A stretch of 64,000 nucleotides of DNA from CAWCKS01 sp963796195 (GCA_963796195.1 CAWCKS010000005.1:186001-250000), one strand, 5' to 3'; shown: positions 25,895 to 35,767, counted from the stretch's first letter. The notes: a model not told the origin generated them from the letters alone. Program-made: numbers and translations.

Positions 25895-27056
25895 ATGGGT
25901 GGGTGGCTGCGGCCGAAGTATCGGCCCTGGATTTCTGTTGCCTTTTTTTCGGCGCTGATCGCGCTGTTCTCCTCACAAGCCGCATTTTCCGAGCACGCTG
26001 CGCGCCCCGACCTCGGGCACGCCGATACCGAATAAACCGGAGCTCGGAACTGTTGGCGAACGTCTCAACGCCAACACGATCGCGATTATCTCCGGCAATC
26101 TCAACGCGACGTACGTGACGATCGCGTACGATCTGTCCGCCGTCCTCGACAACGGAGATGAGTTTCGCGTTCTGCCAGTCGTCGGTAAGGGCGGCGGACA
26201 GAACATCAAGGATGTCCGGTATCTGAAGGGCATCGATCTCGGCATCACGCAGTCGAACCTGCTGAATACCTTCCGCCGCACCAACGAGGCCGGCTATATC
26301 GACGACAAGATCGTCTACATCGCGAAGCTGTTCAATGAGGAGATGCACCTCGTGGTGCGCGCCGAAAGCGGCATCACCTCGATCGACCAGCTCGCCGGCA
26401 AGAAGGTCAATTTCAGCGATATCGGCAGCGGTTCGCAGCTGTCCTCGCGCGACATCTTCGACAAGCTCGGCATTAAGGTCGAGGAAGTCAACATGGGCCA
26501 GGCCGACGCGATCGAGAAGCTGAAATCGGGAGAGATTGCCGCGACCATCCTGATTGCCGGCAAGCCCACGGCATCCACGTCGAAGCTGCAGGCGAGCGAG
26601 GGGTTCCGCCTCCTGCCGGTCCCCTATCGCAAGCCGCTGCAGGCGGATTATTTGCCGGCCACGCTGTCGGCCGACGATTATCCGAAGCTCGTCGACCGCG
26701 CGCACCCGGTCGATACCATCGCCTGCGGCGCGGTGTTGATCGCCTACAACTGGCCCGAAGGCAGCGACCGCTATCGCCGCATCCAGCTGTTCGTCGACAA
26801 TTTCTTCCCGAAACTTGCCGAATTCCAGAAGCCGCCGCGTCATCCGAAATGGAAGGAAACCAATCTGTCGGCGACGCTGCCGGGCTGGACCCGCTTCAAG
26901 GGCGCCGACGAGTGGCTGAAGCGGCAGCCGGTGGCGCAGCGCGACCAGTTCGATCGCTTCGTTGCATCCAAGCGCCCCGATGCCTCGCCCGAAGATCGCG
27001 AGCAGCTGTTCAAGGATTTCATGCAGTGGCGCAATGCGCAGGGCAACAGCAACTGA
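25895..27056 (+). CDS. TAXI-family TRAP-type solute-binding protein, frame broken once
   Basis: The ATG at 25895 begins MGGWLRPKYRPWISV with a signal peptide (FFSALIALFSSQAAFS). The mature part, in another frame from about 26005, reads RAPTSGTPIPNKPELGTVG, then NTIAIISGNLNATYVTIAYD, DLGITQSNLLNTFRR and KVNFSDIGSGSQLSSRDIF, typical of the NMT1/TAXI binding fold. The shift is in the GCGCGCCCCGAC stretch (26003-26014). No TRAP membrane component lies nearby, so it may serve as a stand-alone receptor. It is followed 74 bases later by the Sel1-like gene. Confidence 0.82.
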
Positions 27057-27130
27057 GCTGAACAAAGCGGAGGCTGAGCGACAGTCCCAACAAGAAACTG
27101 CAAGAAGAACTAGACGACAGGAGGTTGGTA

Positions 27131-28069
27131 ATGAGTTCTCCAGTCCAGACCGATTTCGACGGCAGTGAGAGAGAATCGCCGCGTTGGACGCGTGAACCGC
27201 ACGACGATCCATCGGCCGCGGTGCTTGAGGCGGCGGAGCGGCTGAAGCGTCAGCGCGAACGGGCGCCGCGGCCGCAGGCCGATATCGAAGCGGCAATGAC
27301 CCAGCTTGTGCGCGAGAACTGGACGCCGCCGCCGCTGGACCCGGTGATCATGGAGCCGCCGCCGCGGCGCGTATCGCTCGGGCCGAGCTGGGGCATGATC
27401 GCGCGCGTGTTCGGCGCGGTTGGCTGCGCTGCGGGCGTAGCGCTGTTTGTCGCGGGCGGCGTGCCGCTGTCCTCGGTCGACACCTCGGCGAATGCCGATC
27501 GGCAAGTCTCCGGCAATTTGGGCTCCGGCAACATGGGCGAGGTCCGCCCGATCGCGTTTGCGCCACCTGAGCAGAGCACGCTGCGGACATCGACCACGCC
27601 GACCGAGCAACGCATTGTCAGCGCTTCGCCTGCGTTCGCACCGAACGCCGTGATCGGTGCTGCGGTCGCCTCGACGGCGCAGCCGCCGCGCGAGTTGCCG
27701 CAGGCGGTGACGATGCCGGCATCGCCACCGGCGGCCGCGCCGCTCGAGCCGGCGCCGGCATTGCGCGCACTGGAGCGTGCGCTCGATCGCGACGAGATCG
27801 CGAACCTGCTCAAGCGCGGACAGGAGCTTGCGGCGCAAGGCGACCTTGCCGGCGCCAGGCTGTTGCTGCGGCGCGCCGCCGAAGCCGGTGACGCGCAGGC
27901 GATGCAGGCGCTCGGCGCGACCTACGACTCGACAGTGCTCGCCAGGCAGAGGGTGATCGGCGTTGCGCCTGACGATAAACGCGCGCGCGCCTGGTATGAG
28001 CGCGCGGCGGCCGCCGGGGCACCGGACGCCGGTCGTCGTCTCGAGCAGCTAGCTGGGCGCGCGCAGTAG
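27131..28069 (+). CDS. Membrane-anchored Sel1/TPR-like protein
   Basis: The protein has 312 residues from the ATG at 27131, preceded by AGGAGG. The N-terminal cytosolic part is acidic and Arg-rich (residues 1-95). One transmembrane helix (about 98-118, IARVFGAVGCAAGVALFVAGG) leads to a Pro/Ala-rich linker and a Sel1-like repeat region (about 220-312: LLKRGQELAAQGDLAGARLLL, AGDAQAMQALGATYD, KRARAWYERAAAAGAPDAG). This layout suits a protein-protein scaffold in the periplasm. It ends the five-gene run, and its stop overlaps palindromic repeat copy B. Confidence 0.82.
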   Translation: MSSPVQTDFDGSERESPRWTREPHDDPSAAVLEAAERLKRQRERAPRPQADIEAAMTQLVRENWTPPPLDPVIMEPPPRRVSLGPSWGMIARVFGAVGCAAGVALFVAGGVPLSSVDTSANADRQVSGNLGSGNMGEVRPIAFAPPEQSTLRTSTTPTEQRIVSASPAFAPNAVIGAAVASTAQPPRELPQAVTMPASPPAAAPLEPAPALRALERALDRDEIANLLKRGQELAAQGDLAGARLLLRRAAEAGDAQAMQALGATYDSTVLARQRVIGVAPDDKRARAWYERAAAAGAPDAGRRLEQLAGRAQ

Positions 28070-28118
28070 AGCATGATCCGGAAAAGTGGATACCGGTTTT
28101 TCCGACAAGATCATGCTC
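28069..28118. repeat. Palindromic repeat element, copy B
   Basis: GAGCATGATC (28069-28078) pairs with GATCATGCTC (28109-28118); the core is GGAAAAGTGGATACCGGTTTTTCC. It starts on the last base of the Sel1 gene stop codon and lies between convergent genes, where it could act as a bidirectional stem. Confidence 0.85.
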
Positions 28119-28151
28119 AATCAAAAGTCGCGCATTCGGGGGAGCGCGGCG

Positions 28152-28490
28152 TCACGACGCTCCGTCGTTGACGCCGCGCCAGCGCGCGTAGCGCCACGGC
28201 AGATACCAGCGCGCCGACGCTGGCAGCGTCGCCGGTACATTGTCGATGCCCGACGTGCCGAACGGCTGACAGCGGAGCAGCCGCGCCAGCGTCATCCAGC
28301 CGCCGGCCCACAGGCCGTAGCGTGCCAGCGCCTCGTCGGCGTAAGCCGAGCACGTCGGCAGATGGCGGCAGTGGAATCCGATCCACGGCGACAGCGTGTA
28401 GCGATAGATCGCGATCAGCCCACGTCCGGCGTTGCGCGGCAATCGTCGCGCGGCCTCGGCACAATGCGGGCAGGTGACAGCAAGCTTCAT
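28152..28490 (-). CDS. yidD: YidD membrane protein insertion efficiency factor
   Basis: The protein has 112 residues from the ATG at 28490. The family core is plain: LIAIYRYTLSPWIGFHCRHLPTC, SAYADEALARYGLWAGGWMTL, ARLLRCQPFGTSGIDNVP. YidD lies on the cytoplasmic face of the inner membrane and assists YidC/Sec insertion. In many genomes it sits in the rpmH-rnpA-yidC cluster, but here it stands alone, as is common in Bradyrhizobium. A longer frame upstream to 28595 has no family match. The C-terminal WYLPWRYARWRGV is aromatic and basic. Confidence 0.93.
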   Translation of the reverse strand: MKLAVTCPHCAEAARRLPRNAGRGLIAIYRYTLSPWIGFHCRHLPTCSAYADEALARYGLWAGGWMTLARLLRCQPFGTSGIDNVPATLPASARWYLPWRYARWRGVNDGAS

Positions 28491-28654
28491 GGGCGTTCTG
28501 CTGCGATGTATAGCGTTGCCTGCTTCAGTTCCAGTCGCGGAACCGGCTCGCGCGGCGGCGGCGCAACACATCGCTGATTTTGCAGGTGAAACCAAAGTTC
28601 CCTTGTGCGCCGCACTAGACGCGACTCGTCGATATCGGTAAACATTTCTGACGC

Positions 28655-29632
28655 GTGGACGACGGCGCGATGACGCCGGGCCGAAAATCTGCGGCCGTGG
28701 TTCACCCGGGACTTAGGGCAGGGAAGGTCGAAATCTTGCTGGGCAGAAGCTCGCTGACTTGGATCGGGCCGGTGTGGCGCTGTGCCGCTCTGTCGCTGGC
28801 CGTTCTTTCGTTCTCTGTGGTTCAGACCGGACGACCGGTGCAGGCGAGTTCGTCGCTCGAAGAGCGCAAGCTGCCGATGCACTTCGTCTGGCATGATCCT
28901 TCGCCGCTCGATTGCGATGACAGGTGTCGCGGCTGGGTCTCGGCCGTCGGCGTCATCGATTCCGACAGCGTGAAGCTGTTCAACGATCTCGCTGCAAGTC
29001 ACGACATGCAAGGCGCGACGGTGGTTCTCGACTTCGGCGGCGGGTCGGTGCTCGACGCCATCGCGCTCGGCCAGCGCTGGCGCGCGCTGCAAATGTCGAC
29101 CGCGGTCGGCACCGTCGTCGAGATGCCGGTGGCCGGCGGCAAGCGGGCACACACCGAGATCATGCCGAGCGCTTACTGCGAGTCGATGTGCGTGTTCCTG
29201 CTGCTCGCCGGCGTGCACCGCTATGTACCGCCCGAAGCGCGGGTGCGCGTGCATCAGATCTGGATGGGCGATCGCGCCGACGATGCCCAGGCCGCGAATT
29301 ATAGCGCCGAGGACGTCATGATCATCGAGCGCGACGTCGGCCGGCTCGCGCACTACACCTTCGACATGGGCGGCAGCGGCGAACTGCTCGGCATCGCGCT
29401 CAGCGTGCCGCCTTGGGAGTCGCTTCGGCAGCTGACGAGCGAAGAGCTGCGCCGCACCAATCTCGCGACCACCGACCTGATCGCAGATGTGCTGCCGTGG
29501 ACGCAATCCCGGTTGCCGACCGTTGCCCTGTCGAAACCGGTCCAGGATCGCGTCGGCGCGGAGAGCACCCGCACGGCCGAAGTGAATGTCCCGACCGGCG
29601 TTGCATCGCGCGGCGGCGACGCCAAGCAGTAG
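28655..29632 (+). CDS. Periplasmic ClpP/crotonase-fold protein (COG3904-like)
   Basis: The protein has 325 residues with a signal or anchor helix at about residues 37-57 (WIGPVWRCAALSLAVLSFSV). The following domain resembles ClpP-like predicted periplasmic proteins: VSAVGVIDSDSVKLFND, VVLDFGGGSVLDAIALG, then SAYCESMCVFLLLAGVHRYV, where the Ser in ESMC occupies the position of the ClpP nucleophile, and RVRVHQIW with a candidate His. Whether it is a protease is unknown. The start is uncertain; the hydrophobic segment begins well after the first ATG/GTG. It is divergent from yidD. Confidence 0.7.
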   Translation: MDDGAMTPGRKSAAVVHPGLRAGKVEILLGRSSLTWIGPVWRCAALSLAVLSFSVVQTGRPVQASSSLEERKLPMHFVWHDPSPLDCDDRCRGWVSAVGVIDSDSVKLFNDLAASHDMQGATVVLDFGGGSVLDAIALGQRWRALQMSTAVGTVVEMPVAGGKRAHTEIMPSAYCESMCVFLLLAGVHRYVPPEARVRVHQIWMGDRADDAQAANYSAEDVMIIERDVGRLAHYTFDMGGSGELLGIALSVPPWESLRQLTSEELRRTNLATTDLIADVLPWTQSRLPTVALSKPVQDRVGAESTRTAEVNVPTGVASRGGDAKQ

Positions 29633-29970
29633 TTTGGACGATCTAATCTGACCCAAAGCGCGATAATTTTCGCTCCGCTGGATGAAAGAAGGGGCTCAGG
29701 TCATCGGACATCGCTCGGGGGCCGGGCAAAATGAAAGAACCGCCAACGGGAGGCGGCCTAAAAGTACATAAGCCCGGCGAGGAGGGCTGCCACCCAGCAC
29801 GACACGAGCAAGACGAGGCAAAGCACGGAGAACCTATCGATGACCATCGTAGGTCATGCCTGACTGCATTTGGCTCGGAATAATAGGGGCCAAACCCTCA
29901 AATCAAAGGGGAGCATTCATTAGGAGGGCGAATGGAAAGGAGCCGCCATCATCTCTTCTCCCCGGAAGCT
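29633..29970. other. Intergenic region, only a doubtful 29-codon peptide
   Basis: Between a stop at 29632 and the carbonic anhydrase stop at 29971. It holds a possible minus-strand membrane peptide (29758-29847) and otherwise no coding signal, no T-run terminator and no repeat I recognise. Confidence 0.4.
29758..29847 (-). CDS. Possible 29-residue single-helix membrane peptide
   Basis: ATG to TAG gives MVIDRFSVLCLVLL followed by VSCWVAALLAGLMYF, almost entirely one transmembrane helix. No clear ribosome-binding site precedes it. It is listed only because small membrane proteins of this form are often missed. Confidence 0.22.
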   Translation of the reverse strand: MVIDRFSVLCLVLLVSCWVAALLAGLMYF

Positions 29971-30510
29971 TCATTCGAAGAAGTCCACCGCACCCGTTTC
30001 CAAGTTGTACATCGCGCCAGCCATTTTGACCGCGCCCTTCGCTTCCATTTCGGCAAGCACGGGGCTGTCCTTCCGGATATCAGCAACGGTCATCTCAACA
30101 TTCTTTCGCGCGACAGCGTCGACGAAGGCTCGAACGCTCGCCCTTATAGGCAGTCGCTTCTATCGCGGGTTTGATCTTGGCCAACAATCCAGTCAGATTG
30201 CCCAGCTCGGCATTGTCGATTGCTCCCTTGATAGCGCCGCATGCCGTGTGGCCCATGACCAGCACCACCTTCGCGCCTGCCAATTTGCATGCGAACTCCA
30301 TGCTGCCCAGGATGTCCGCGTTGCTAACGTTACCGGCAACCCGACAGTTGAAAATGTCGCCAATTCCAAGGTCCATGATGACCTCGGCCGGTGCGCGCGA
30401 GTCGATGCATGTTAGCAAGACGGCCGCGCCAAAGTGCTGTGTTTGAGCAGTGCTCGACAGGGCTATGGCCGCTTCGATAGACTGATGAGGGGTTTTGTCC
30501 GGCCTGAGGC
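29971..30510 (-). pseudogene. Beta-class carbonic anhydrase, 5' end lost and frame broken near the 3' end
   Basis: The core has the zinc site of beta carbonic anhydrases: VLLTCIDSRAPAEV (Cys, Asp, Arg) and MGHTACGAIKGA (His, Cys), with DLGIGDIFNCRVAGNV between. The normal N-terminal helix region ahead of it is absent: upstream residues (RLRPDKTPHQSIEAAIAL) do not fit the family and run into the start of the opposite-strand gene. Near 30130 the frame breaks after AYKGERSS. The rest, FVDAVARKNVEMTVADIRKD to GAMYNLETGAVDFFE with the stop at 29971, is in another frame. A 5' truncation plus a shift suggests a true remnant. Confidence 0.7.
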
Positions 30511-30515
30511 GGACG

Positions 30516-31817
30516 ATGTCTGAATCGGTTCTGCGACGAATTTGGCAGGCCATGGAACGATGGCGCTGGCGGGCCGTGGCTTTGGCGCTGGCGATGCTTT
30601 TGGCGATCGCCGTCTTTGGTTGGTTCGGCGTCACCACCCCCGATCGGACAGCAGAGCAATCATTCATGTCCCGCGCCGAAGCTCGCCACCAGGGCGCGGT
30701 AACCGTTCGCGCGGCGGTCTTGACCGACGACGAAAGCCAACGCTACTTCGGTGCGTCTCTGGCCGACCACGGCATTCAGGCGATCTGGCTGGGCGTTGAC
30801 AACGCCAGTAAATCGCCGTTGGCGTTTCTGCCGATCGTCACCGACCCGGAATACTTTTCGGAAGCGGAGGTGGAACAGCTTCTTCACGCATGGTGGCGAG
30901 GCAGTGCGAATGCGTCCATCAAGGCCGCCGTCGCCGAGGCTCCCATGCCCGATATCATCCCGCACAGGCAAGCCGCAGCGGGCTTCGTCTTTACGCACCG
31001 TGAAGGTGGCTTGAAATTGTTTGGCGTGGGGTTCGAAACCGGCAGTGAGGAACTGCTGTTCAGGTTCGCACTCCCGGTCCGCGGCGGCACTTATGCGATC
31101 GAGAAGGTTGATTTCAGCAACATTTATCCGCCCGGATCGGTCGAGGATATCGATTTGGCGACGCTGCGCGAAAGGCTGGCGAAGCTACCGTGCTGCACCA
31201 CCAATAGGAGCGGCACGGATAACGGTGATCCGCTCAACATCGTCGTCGTCGGGCACGGACTCGACGCACTTTTCTCATTCATCGGGCGCGGCTGGAGGCT
31301 CGACGAGCCGTTCGATCTTCACAGCGTTTATCGGACGATTCAAGCTTTTCTGTTCCGCAGCGAATATCTCAACGCGCCAGTCAGCCCGCTGCATGTTTTC
31401 GGACGCCAGCAGGACGTCGCATTGCAGAAGGCGCGCAACACCGTGAGCCTTCGCAATCATCTACGACTGTGGCTCGCTCCGTTCACGGTCGGTGGGCAGC
31501 AGGTCTGGGTGGGCCAAATCAGCCGCGACGTCGGCATCAAGCTAACCACGCAAGTCTGGTATCTGACCACGCATCGGATTAGCCCGCTGGTCGACCAGGA
31601 CCGCTTCTATCTGCTGCAGGACCTGATCATGTCCGGGGCGGTCTCGCGCTTCGGCTTTGTGCAGGGCGTTGGTGTCTCGTCCATGCCCGATCCGCGCGTC
31701 AATCTCGGTGGAGACCTGTATCTGACCGATGGCCTTAGGCTGGTTCTGTTCCTCGGCACGCCGCGACGAGCCTTCGATCAAATCGAGTTTCTCGACTGGG
31801 AGCATCCGCGCCAGTAG
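30516..31817 (+). CDS. LssY C-terminal-domain membrane protein
   Basis: The protein has 433 residues from the ATG at 30516 (30495 and 30552 are alternatives). One N-terminal helix (WRAVALALAMLLAIAVFGWF) is followed by a large extracytoplasmic part ending in an LssY_C domain: DPLNIVVVGHGLDALFSFIG, AFLFRSEYLNAPVSPLHVFG, QQDVALQKARN, HLRLWLAPFTVGGQQVWVGQ, and the closing YLTDGLRLVLFLG. In related proteins this domain is fused to or encoded beside PAP2 phosphatases or DedA proteins; neither is present here. It lies head to head with the truncated carbonic anhydrase, whose 5' end its arrival may have removed. Confidence 0.75.
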   Translation: MSESVLRRIWQAMERWRWRAVALALAMLLAIAVFGWFGVTTPDRTAEQSFMSRAEARHQGAVTVRAAVLTDDESQRYFGASLADHGIQAIWLGVDNASKSPLAFLPIVTDPEYFSEAEVEQLLHAWWRGSANASIKAAVAEAPMPDIIPHRQAAAGFVFTHREGGLKLFGVGFETGSEELLFRFALPVRGGTYAIEKVDFSNIYPPGSVEDIDLATLRERLAKLPCCTTNRSGTDNGDPLNIVVVGHGLDALFSFIGRGWRLDEPFDLHSVYRTIQAFLFRSEYLNAPVSPLHVFGRQQDVALQKARNTVSLRNHLRLWLAPFTVGGQQVWVGQISRDVGIKLTTQVWYLTTHRISPLVDQDRFYLLQDLIMSGAVSRFGFVQGVGVSSMPDPRVNLGGDLYLTDGLRLVLFLGTPRRAFDQIEFLDWEHPRQ

Positions 31818-32037
31818 AAGGACCTCGCCTCGCTCGGCTTCAGCGGGTCTGGTGGCACATACGGCCTTCAAGGGCCTCGACGCGAATGAGATCGGGTGTG
31901 CGCGGATATCCGTGATGGCCGGGAGCAATCGCTCCCTTCAAAGAGCCGAATACAGATGAGCAAGACCAACTATCTCCAGACCGATTATCCGACTTGCAAC
32001 GCACGGCCGGTCCATACAGATGTGCCAACAACAGACG

Positions 32038-34002
32038 TCAGCCCGCTTTGATTGCTCGGACTTCTGCGGCTCGCTCGTCGACCGGGATCACTGGAAGCTC
32101 GCCGGGGCTCTTCGCCGGAAGGGCACGGAGGTGATCCATGATCGCCTGCCATTCCTTGATCTCCCGGACGCCGCCTTTTCCCGGCGCTGTGTCGACACCG
32201 CGTTTATCGACCGTGCCCGCGGGGGCCAGCAGGTCAGGCGTGTCACCGCGAGGATCGTCGAGTGCCTCAACCTTCGATGCGAGGGGCTGCCCGTCCTTGT
32301 TCTTGGCCACCAGCGGCAGTTTGCCCTTGGTGTATTTCGGTATGGCCACCAGAATCATAGCGAGCATCAGGGGGGTTGTGAGGCTATACAGGCGCGCGTC
32401 CTTGCCGCTGATATCGATCGCGCGGTAGCCGCGGTCGAGGTCTCCCATCTCGATGGCGGTCACCACGTCGAACTGCGGACGCGACGGGTCGTAGCGGAAC
32501 CTCATGCCGGAAGTCCGGGGGAAATACTCACCGGGATGGGCCGGGTTATCCACGAGGAAAAACTCCAGCATGTTCTTCAGCTCCTGACCGGTGAAGTAAC
32601 CCGTCATGAGCGTGCTGCCTGCCGTCATGTCGACCACACCGGCGCCGAGCGGCGCCACTGCGAACACGTCGTAAACGGTCTGCACGCCTGACTTCCCGCG
32701 GATTAGGCCAGAGCGCATCATTCCGTTAGCGGTAAAGCTAAGGTCCGCTTTCGTGGCGCTTCTGAAAGCGTCGGTGCAGAGGTTGGCAAGAACGGTACCG
32801 GCGGCGATGTCGGTGAACGTGTTGGGAAGGTCTCGCGGTGCCATGGCCAACGGTTGATCGATGCTATAGCCGCGCGACGCAAACGCGACCTTGGTCACCG
32901 TCTTTTTGAACTTGTCGATCTCGTCGGCGATGGCGCGACTGCCGACAATGGTGTCGTCCACGGGGAGCAGCTGGTACAATTCGACTGTCAGTTTGCCGCC
33001 GTCCAGGCTGATTACGAGTTCGCCGAGATTTTCGCCGTACTTCCCGGTCTGGACCACAGGTGTGCGGCCGTTGACGATGACCGGCTCGCGCAGTTCGGTG
33101 TGGCTGTGAGCACCGATGACTACATCGATGCCAGGCACGGCCGCTGCTATGCGAACGTCCTCGCCGTCCGTGAACCGTCCGTCCTTTCCTTTCTCCATCC
33201 CGCCGTGGCTGAGTGCGATGATCACGTCCGCCTTCTCCGTCTCGCGGAGATCTTTCACCATCTCGCGCGCGGTCTCGATGGGATCGGCGAATTTAACCGC
33301 GCCGGCGCCGCCGGTATAAAACTGCGCTTCCTTGCCGAGTAAGCCGAAGACGCCAAAGCGCATGCCGCCGCGCTCGATCACGACATGGCGGCGGACTACG
33401 CCCTTGCTCGCCAGCTGCTGCAGACCGGACAACGTTGGGTCGCTGCCCGTGAAATCGGTATTCGATGCGACCACCACGGGGACGTGACGAGCCTTGGCGG
33501 CCGCCGCGATGGCTTTCGCCGTGCTATCAGGCCCGAGATCGAAATCATGGTTGCCGAACGTGGTGGCGTCGCAACCCACCCGGGACAGCAGCTGCAACTC
33601 CGCACCGGTCTCGCGCGTAGCGGCAGCGAACGCGGTCCCCATGCTGTAGTCACCGGCATCAAGCATCAACACGGGACCCTGACCTCTGCGCCCCAGTCTC
33701 CGCATCGCAATCAAGTTGGCCAGACGCGCGAACCCGCCGCGGGTCTTGTCATCGTTGAGCGTAAACGGACTGTAGTCCGTGGCTGGCGCCATTCCGATCA
33801 GATTGGAGTGGAGATCGTTGGTGTGCAGGATAGTAAAGGTCTTCTTCCCGTCCGCTGCCGCAACTCGCTCTCCACCCAGGACAACCATCGCACCGATCGC
33901 TACCGAGCCTGCCAGTACCTCGCGACGAGTAGGCGCTGTGCTCGGCCTGCCGGCTTTGCTTCCGTGCGAGGCGCTCGCTTGCTTGACGATGACAGGATTC
34001 AT
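32038..34002 (-). CDS. Tat-exported 5'-nucleotidase / cyclic phosphodiesterase family metallophosphatase
   Basis: The protein has 654 residues from the ATG at 34002. A twin-arginine signal (TRREVLAGSVAIGAMVVLGG) precedes a calcineurin-like metallophosphatase domain: FTILHTNDLHSNLIG, VLMLDAGDYSMGT, TTFGNHDFDLG, IIALSHGG, VVIGAHSHTE. The C-terminal 5'-nucleotidase domain (about 385-560) has NLCTDAFRSATKADLSFTANG and TAGSTLMTGYFTGQELKNMLEF. Folded export by Tat suits a metal cofactor loaded in the cytosol. A Lys/Pro-rich tail of about 80 residues follows. It may serve phosphate or nucleotide scavenging. The arylsulfatase gene is its upstream neighbour on the same strand. Confidence 0.9.
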   Translation of the reverse strand: MNPVIVKQASASHGSKAGRPSTAPTRREVLAGSVAIGAMVVLGGERVAAADGKKTFTILHTNDLHSNLIGMAPATDYSPFTLNDDKTRGGFARLANLIAMRRLGRRGQGPVLMLDAGDYSMGTAFAAATRETGAELQLLSRVGCDATTFGNHDFDLGPDSTAKAIAAAAKARHVPVVVASNTDFTGSDPTLSGLQQLASKGVVRRHVVIERGGMRFGVFGLLGKEAQFYTGGAGAVKFADPIETAREMVKDLRETEKADVIIALSHGGMEKGKDGRFTDGEDVRIAAAVPGIDVVIGAHSHTELREPVIVNGRTPVVQTGKYGENLGELVISLDGGKLTVELYQLLPVDDTIVGSRAIADEIDKFKKTVTKVAFASRGYSIDQPLAMAPRDLPNTFTDIAAGTVLANLCTDAFRSATKADLSFTANGMMRSGLIRGKSGVQTVYDVFAVAPLGAGVVDMTAGSTLMTGYFTGQELKNMLEFFLVDNPAHPGEYFPRTSGMRFRYDPSRPQFDVVTAIEMGDLDRGYRAIDISGKDARLYSLTTPLMLAMILVAIPKYTKGKLPLVAKNKDGQPLASKVEALDDPRGDTPDLLAPAGTVDKRGVDTAPGKGGVREIKEWQAIMDHLRALPAKSPGELPVIPVDERAAEVRAIKAG

Positions 34003-34149
34003 TGCAGCATCCTTGTCGCCCGCTGCGCAGGCTGACGAGACCAATAGTGTATTTGCTCGAATCTCCGGCCGCAGTGCGGCCGGGTGACTGCGGCGGCCGA
34101 CCGTATGGCACGGCTGGCCGCAGATGATTGGCGCCGCCGCCGACTGAGC

Positions 34150-35767
34150 TTAGTCCTTGGCGGATTCCTTCAGCTTCTCCATGACTTCGTCCATGTTGAA
34201 GCTGGCCGCCTTCTGCCGCTGCGGATAATCCTTGAAGCTCGCCAAGAACTGACCGACATAGGCTTGTGCCGGTACAAGCTGGAAGGCGTGATCAAGGAGC
34301 CAGTCGTAGTAGGTATTCGACGTGATATCCGCCCGCTCATACGGGATCGGTGCGGAGGTTGAAGATCTTCGGAACCCGCAAGTTGGTGAATGGCTCTGAC
34401 CAGATGCGCAGCGTTCCCGGGGCACGCTGCTCCATGAACACCAACTTCCAGTTGTCGTAACGCAGGCCGGTTAGCTGCTGATCGTCGTTAATGTAGAAGA
34501 ACGATTCCCGCGGGCTCTTCGGGACCTGTCCAGTCAGGTATGGCACAAGATTGTCGCCATCGAGATGGACCTTGTAGGTCAGGTCGCCGACCTTGTAACC
34601 CTTCATCAACTTGTCCTTGACCTCGGTATCGCCGGCGATCGCCAGAAGTGTCGGCAGCATGTCGAGATGGGCCACGATGTCGTTGGAAACCGTCCCGGGC
34701 TTGATTTTGCCCGGCCAGCGGAACATGGCAGGCACCCGGTAGGCGCCTTCCCAGTTCGAGTTCTTCTCGCTGCGGAACGGCGTCATCGCTCCATCCGGCC
34801 AGCTGTTCATGTGCGGGCCGTTGTCAGTCGAGTACATCACGAAGGTGTTGTCTGCGATGCCGAGGTCATCCAAAGCCTTGAGCACTGTGCCGACATTCCT
34901 GTCGTGGTCGATCATGGTGTCGTGATACGGGCTCTGCCAGCGTCCGGACTGGCCGATGCTTTCCGGCTTGGTGTGGGTTCGAAAGTGCATGTGGGTGAAG
35001 TTCACCCAGACGAACATCGGCTTGTTGGCGGCCTTTTGACGCTTGATGAAATCCGCCGCCCGGTCCGCGATGTCGTCGTCGATCGTCACCATCCGCGCCT
35101 TGGTCAGCGGGCCGGTGTCCTTGCATACCTGCTTGCCGACCTTGCCAAAGCGCGGGTCGATCGTTGGATCGTCCTTGTCCGATGCTTTGCAATCCATCAC
35201 GCCGCGCGGTCCGAAGTTGTTGCGGAAGTTCGGGAAGTCCTTGTCTTTCGGATAGTCGGGCAGCTCAGGCTCTTCCTCGGCGTTCAGATGGTAAAGGTTG
35301 CCATAGAACTCATCGAAGCCATGCACGGTGGGCAGGAACTCGTTGCGGTCGCCGAGATGGTTCTTGCCAAATTGCCCGGTCGCATAGCCAAGTGGCTTGA
35401 GCAACTCGGCAATTGTAGGGTCTTCCTTCTGAAGTCCGAGCGTGGCGCCGGGAAGACCGACCTTGGTCATGCCGGTGCGCAAGCCGGATTGCCCGGTGAT
35501 GAACGAAGCTCTGCCAGCAGTGCAGCTCTGCTCGGCATAATAGTCGGTGAACATCACGCCTTCATTCGCGACGCGGTCGATGTTGGGTGTCTTGTAACCC
35601 ATCATACCTCGCGAATAGGCGCTTACATTGGATTGTCCGATGTCGTCGCCCCAGATGATGACGATGTTGGGTTTTTGCTGTTGCTGTGCAGCCGCCGGCG
35701 CGCTTGCCAAAGTTGCGGCAGCGACCGCTAAAAGCGAGCCAAGTACAAGTCTCTTGATCGTGGACAT
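34150..35767 (-). CDS. Secreted arylsulfatase, frame broken near the 3' end
   Basis: This is a type I sulfatase. The ATG at 35767 starts a signal peptide (LVLGSLLAVAAATLASAPAAA). The metal and catalytic core is complete: NIVIIWGDDIGQSN (Asp pair), the formylglycine site EQSCTAGRASFITGQ with Cys as the modified residue, GKNHLGDRNEF and VMYSTDNGPHMNSW. The last 65 residues (YERADITSNTYYDWLLDHAF to MEKLKESAKD) are in another frame: one extra C in GATCCCGTATG near 34343 ends the first frame at FNLRTDPV. Corrected length is about 538 residues. The gene lies 147 bases upstream of the nucleotidase gene and may be co-transcribed. It needs a formylglycine-generating enzyme, not seen here. Confidence 0.88.

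Noticed and set aside
25758..27296. Minus-strand open frame of 512 codons
   Set aside because: It lies fully opposite the TAXI gene, whose product is clearly recognisable. Its own translation is Arg/Ala-rich without any domain, as expected for the antisense of G+C-rich coding DNA.
34565..35731. Plus-strand open frame of 388 codons
   Set aside because: Antisense of the arylsulfatase, whose catalytic motifs are unambiguous on the other strand.
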